Position numbers and translations under genes: made by a program. From positions 20,041-84,040 of the forward strand of contig JBJMGT010000025.1 in NCBI GenBank assembly GCA_045807745.1: 64,000 bases of DNA. The letters are read 5' to 3'. Below are positions 63,794-64,000 of the stretch, one piece after another. A model generated the notes under the pieces. It worked only from the letters and a program-made list of their open reading frames with translations, was not told the origin of the DNA and made no database searches. How positions within the stretch are numbered: the first letter of the stretch is position 1; every line of letters begins with the position of its first letter. The DNA comes from QHXQ01 sp045807745. GTDB lineage: Bacteria; Acidobacteriota; Blastocatellia; Pyrinomonadales; Pyrinomonadaceae.

Positions 63794-64000
63794 ATGCAAC
63801 AGCTAAACCGCTATTACCGGCGGTCTAAAATTAGTGAGCGTAAAATGCGTCAACTCGTGCGCCACTTCGCGCTTGATCTGACGGCTAGTGACGTGGCTCA
63901 ACTGACCGGACTTTCGCGCCGCAGCGTGACCCCGATCTTTCTCAAAATCAGAGAACGGATCGCCGAAGAATGTGAACGCGCCTCGCCGTTTGCTAGTTGC
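63794..64000 (+). mobile_element. IS1595-family transposase, N-terminal fragment (truncated by window edge)
   Basis: From ATG 63794 the frame is open to the last base, 69 codons. It begins QQLNRYYRRSKISERKMRQL, then RHFALDLTASDVAQLTGLSR, and IFLKIRERIAEECERASPF. This is the N-terminal region of IS1595-family transposases of the ISNwi1/IS1016 type. The DDE part lies beyond the window, so whether it is intact cannot be said. Confidence 0.85.

Overview
The window looks like the chromosome of a GC-rich, Gram-negative, soil- or hot-spring-type bacterium, most probably an acidobacterium (Blastocatellia or Pyrinomonadaceae type). This is inference from gene style, since no rRNA is present. Supporting signs are paired secreted DUF3857/transglutaminase-like proteins, a secreted carboxypeptidase-regulatory-domain protein at the left edge, many short secreted proteins and lipoproteins without known function, an AmrS-type radical SAM enzyme, and intergenic spacers filled with hairpins built of tandem 7-8-mers.

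Layout. 1-3.2 kb: an edge-truncated carboxypeptidase-regulatory protein, then an AT-richer patch with two unknown genes and a HigB/HigA toxin-antitoxin pair. 3.4-14.3 kb: an M16 peptidase, a WalJ-like hydrolase, a lipoprotein, the purine genes purB-purS-purQ and purL, an orphan SRA-like domain protein, two thioredoxin-fold proteins and a class IV aminotransferase. 14.5-18.6 kb: two DUF3857 proteins on the minus strand, the second without the transglutaminase cysteine. 18.8-24.5 kb: class I fructose-bisphosphate aldolase, an ECF sigma/anti-sigma pair, and an AmrS-like radical SAM protein interrupted by a 445-residue homing intein exactly at the third Fe-S cysteine. 24.5-32.3 kb: bactofilin, two DUF4440-like lipoproteins, a GH3 hexosaminidase, queG, a DUF885 protein and a small GntR-type regulator.

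32.5-38.1 kb holds a two-gene signalling module, a TIR/DUF4062/TIR-like protein overlapping a giant nSTAND1-NTPase/coiled-coil/WD40 protein. It is a plausible defence or cell-suicide system. 38.5-43.4 kb: moaA, a secreted protein, a Uma2 nuclease, and a TPP riboswitch with terminator upstream of thiC. 43.4-48.5 kb: a nuclease/modification cluster of DUF1016, a small protein, DUF433 and a type ISP-like restriction-modification enzyme. 48.6-55 kb: an NmrA-type reductase, a GH63-type glucosidase, an AT-rich polytopic membrane protein and a potassium-channel-like protein. 55-64 kb: a NurA nuclease with zinc-ribbon and HAS-barrel-like partners, a TPR protein, a molybdenum hydroxylase operon (cytochrome c, 2Fe-2S subunit, molybdopterin subunit), and the start of an IS1595-family transposase at the right edge.

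The most unusual theme is a dispersed repeat family of at least fifteen hairpins. Each has arms of 2-5 tandem copies of a 7- or 8-mer, and the unit differs from locus to locus. One arm almost always lies within about ten bases of a stop codon. One member sits in frame inside purL, one inside the P3 loop of the TPP riboswitch, and one forms the N-terminal codons of the SRA-like gene. Together with the intein in amrS, these are the best candidates for under-described biology here.
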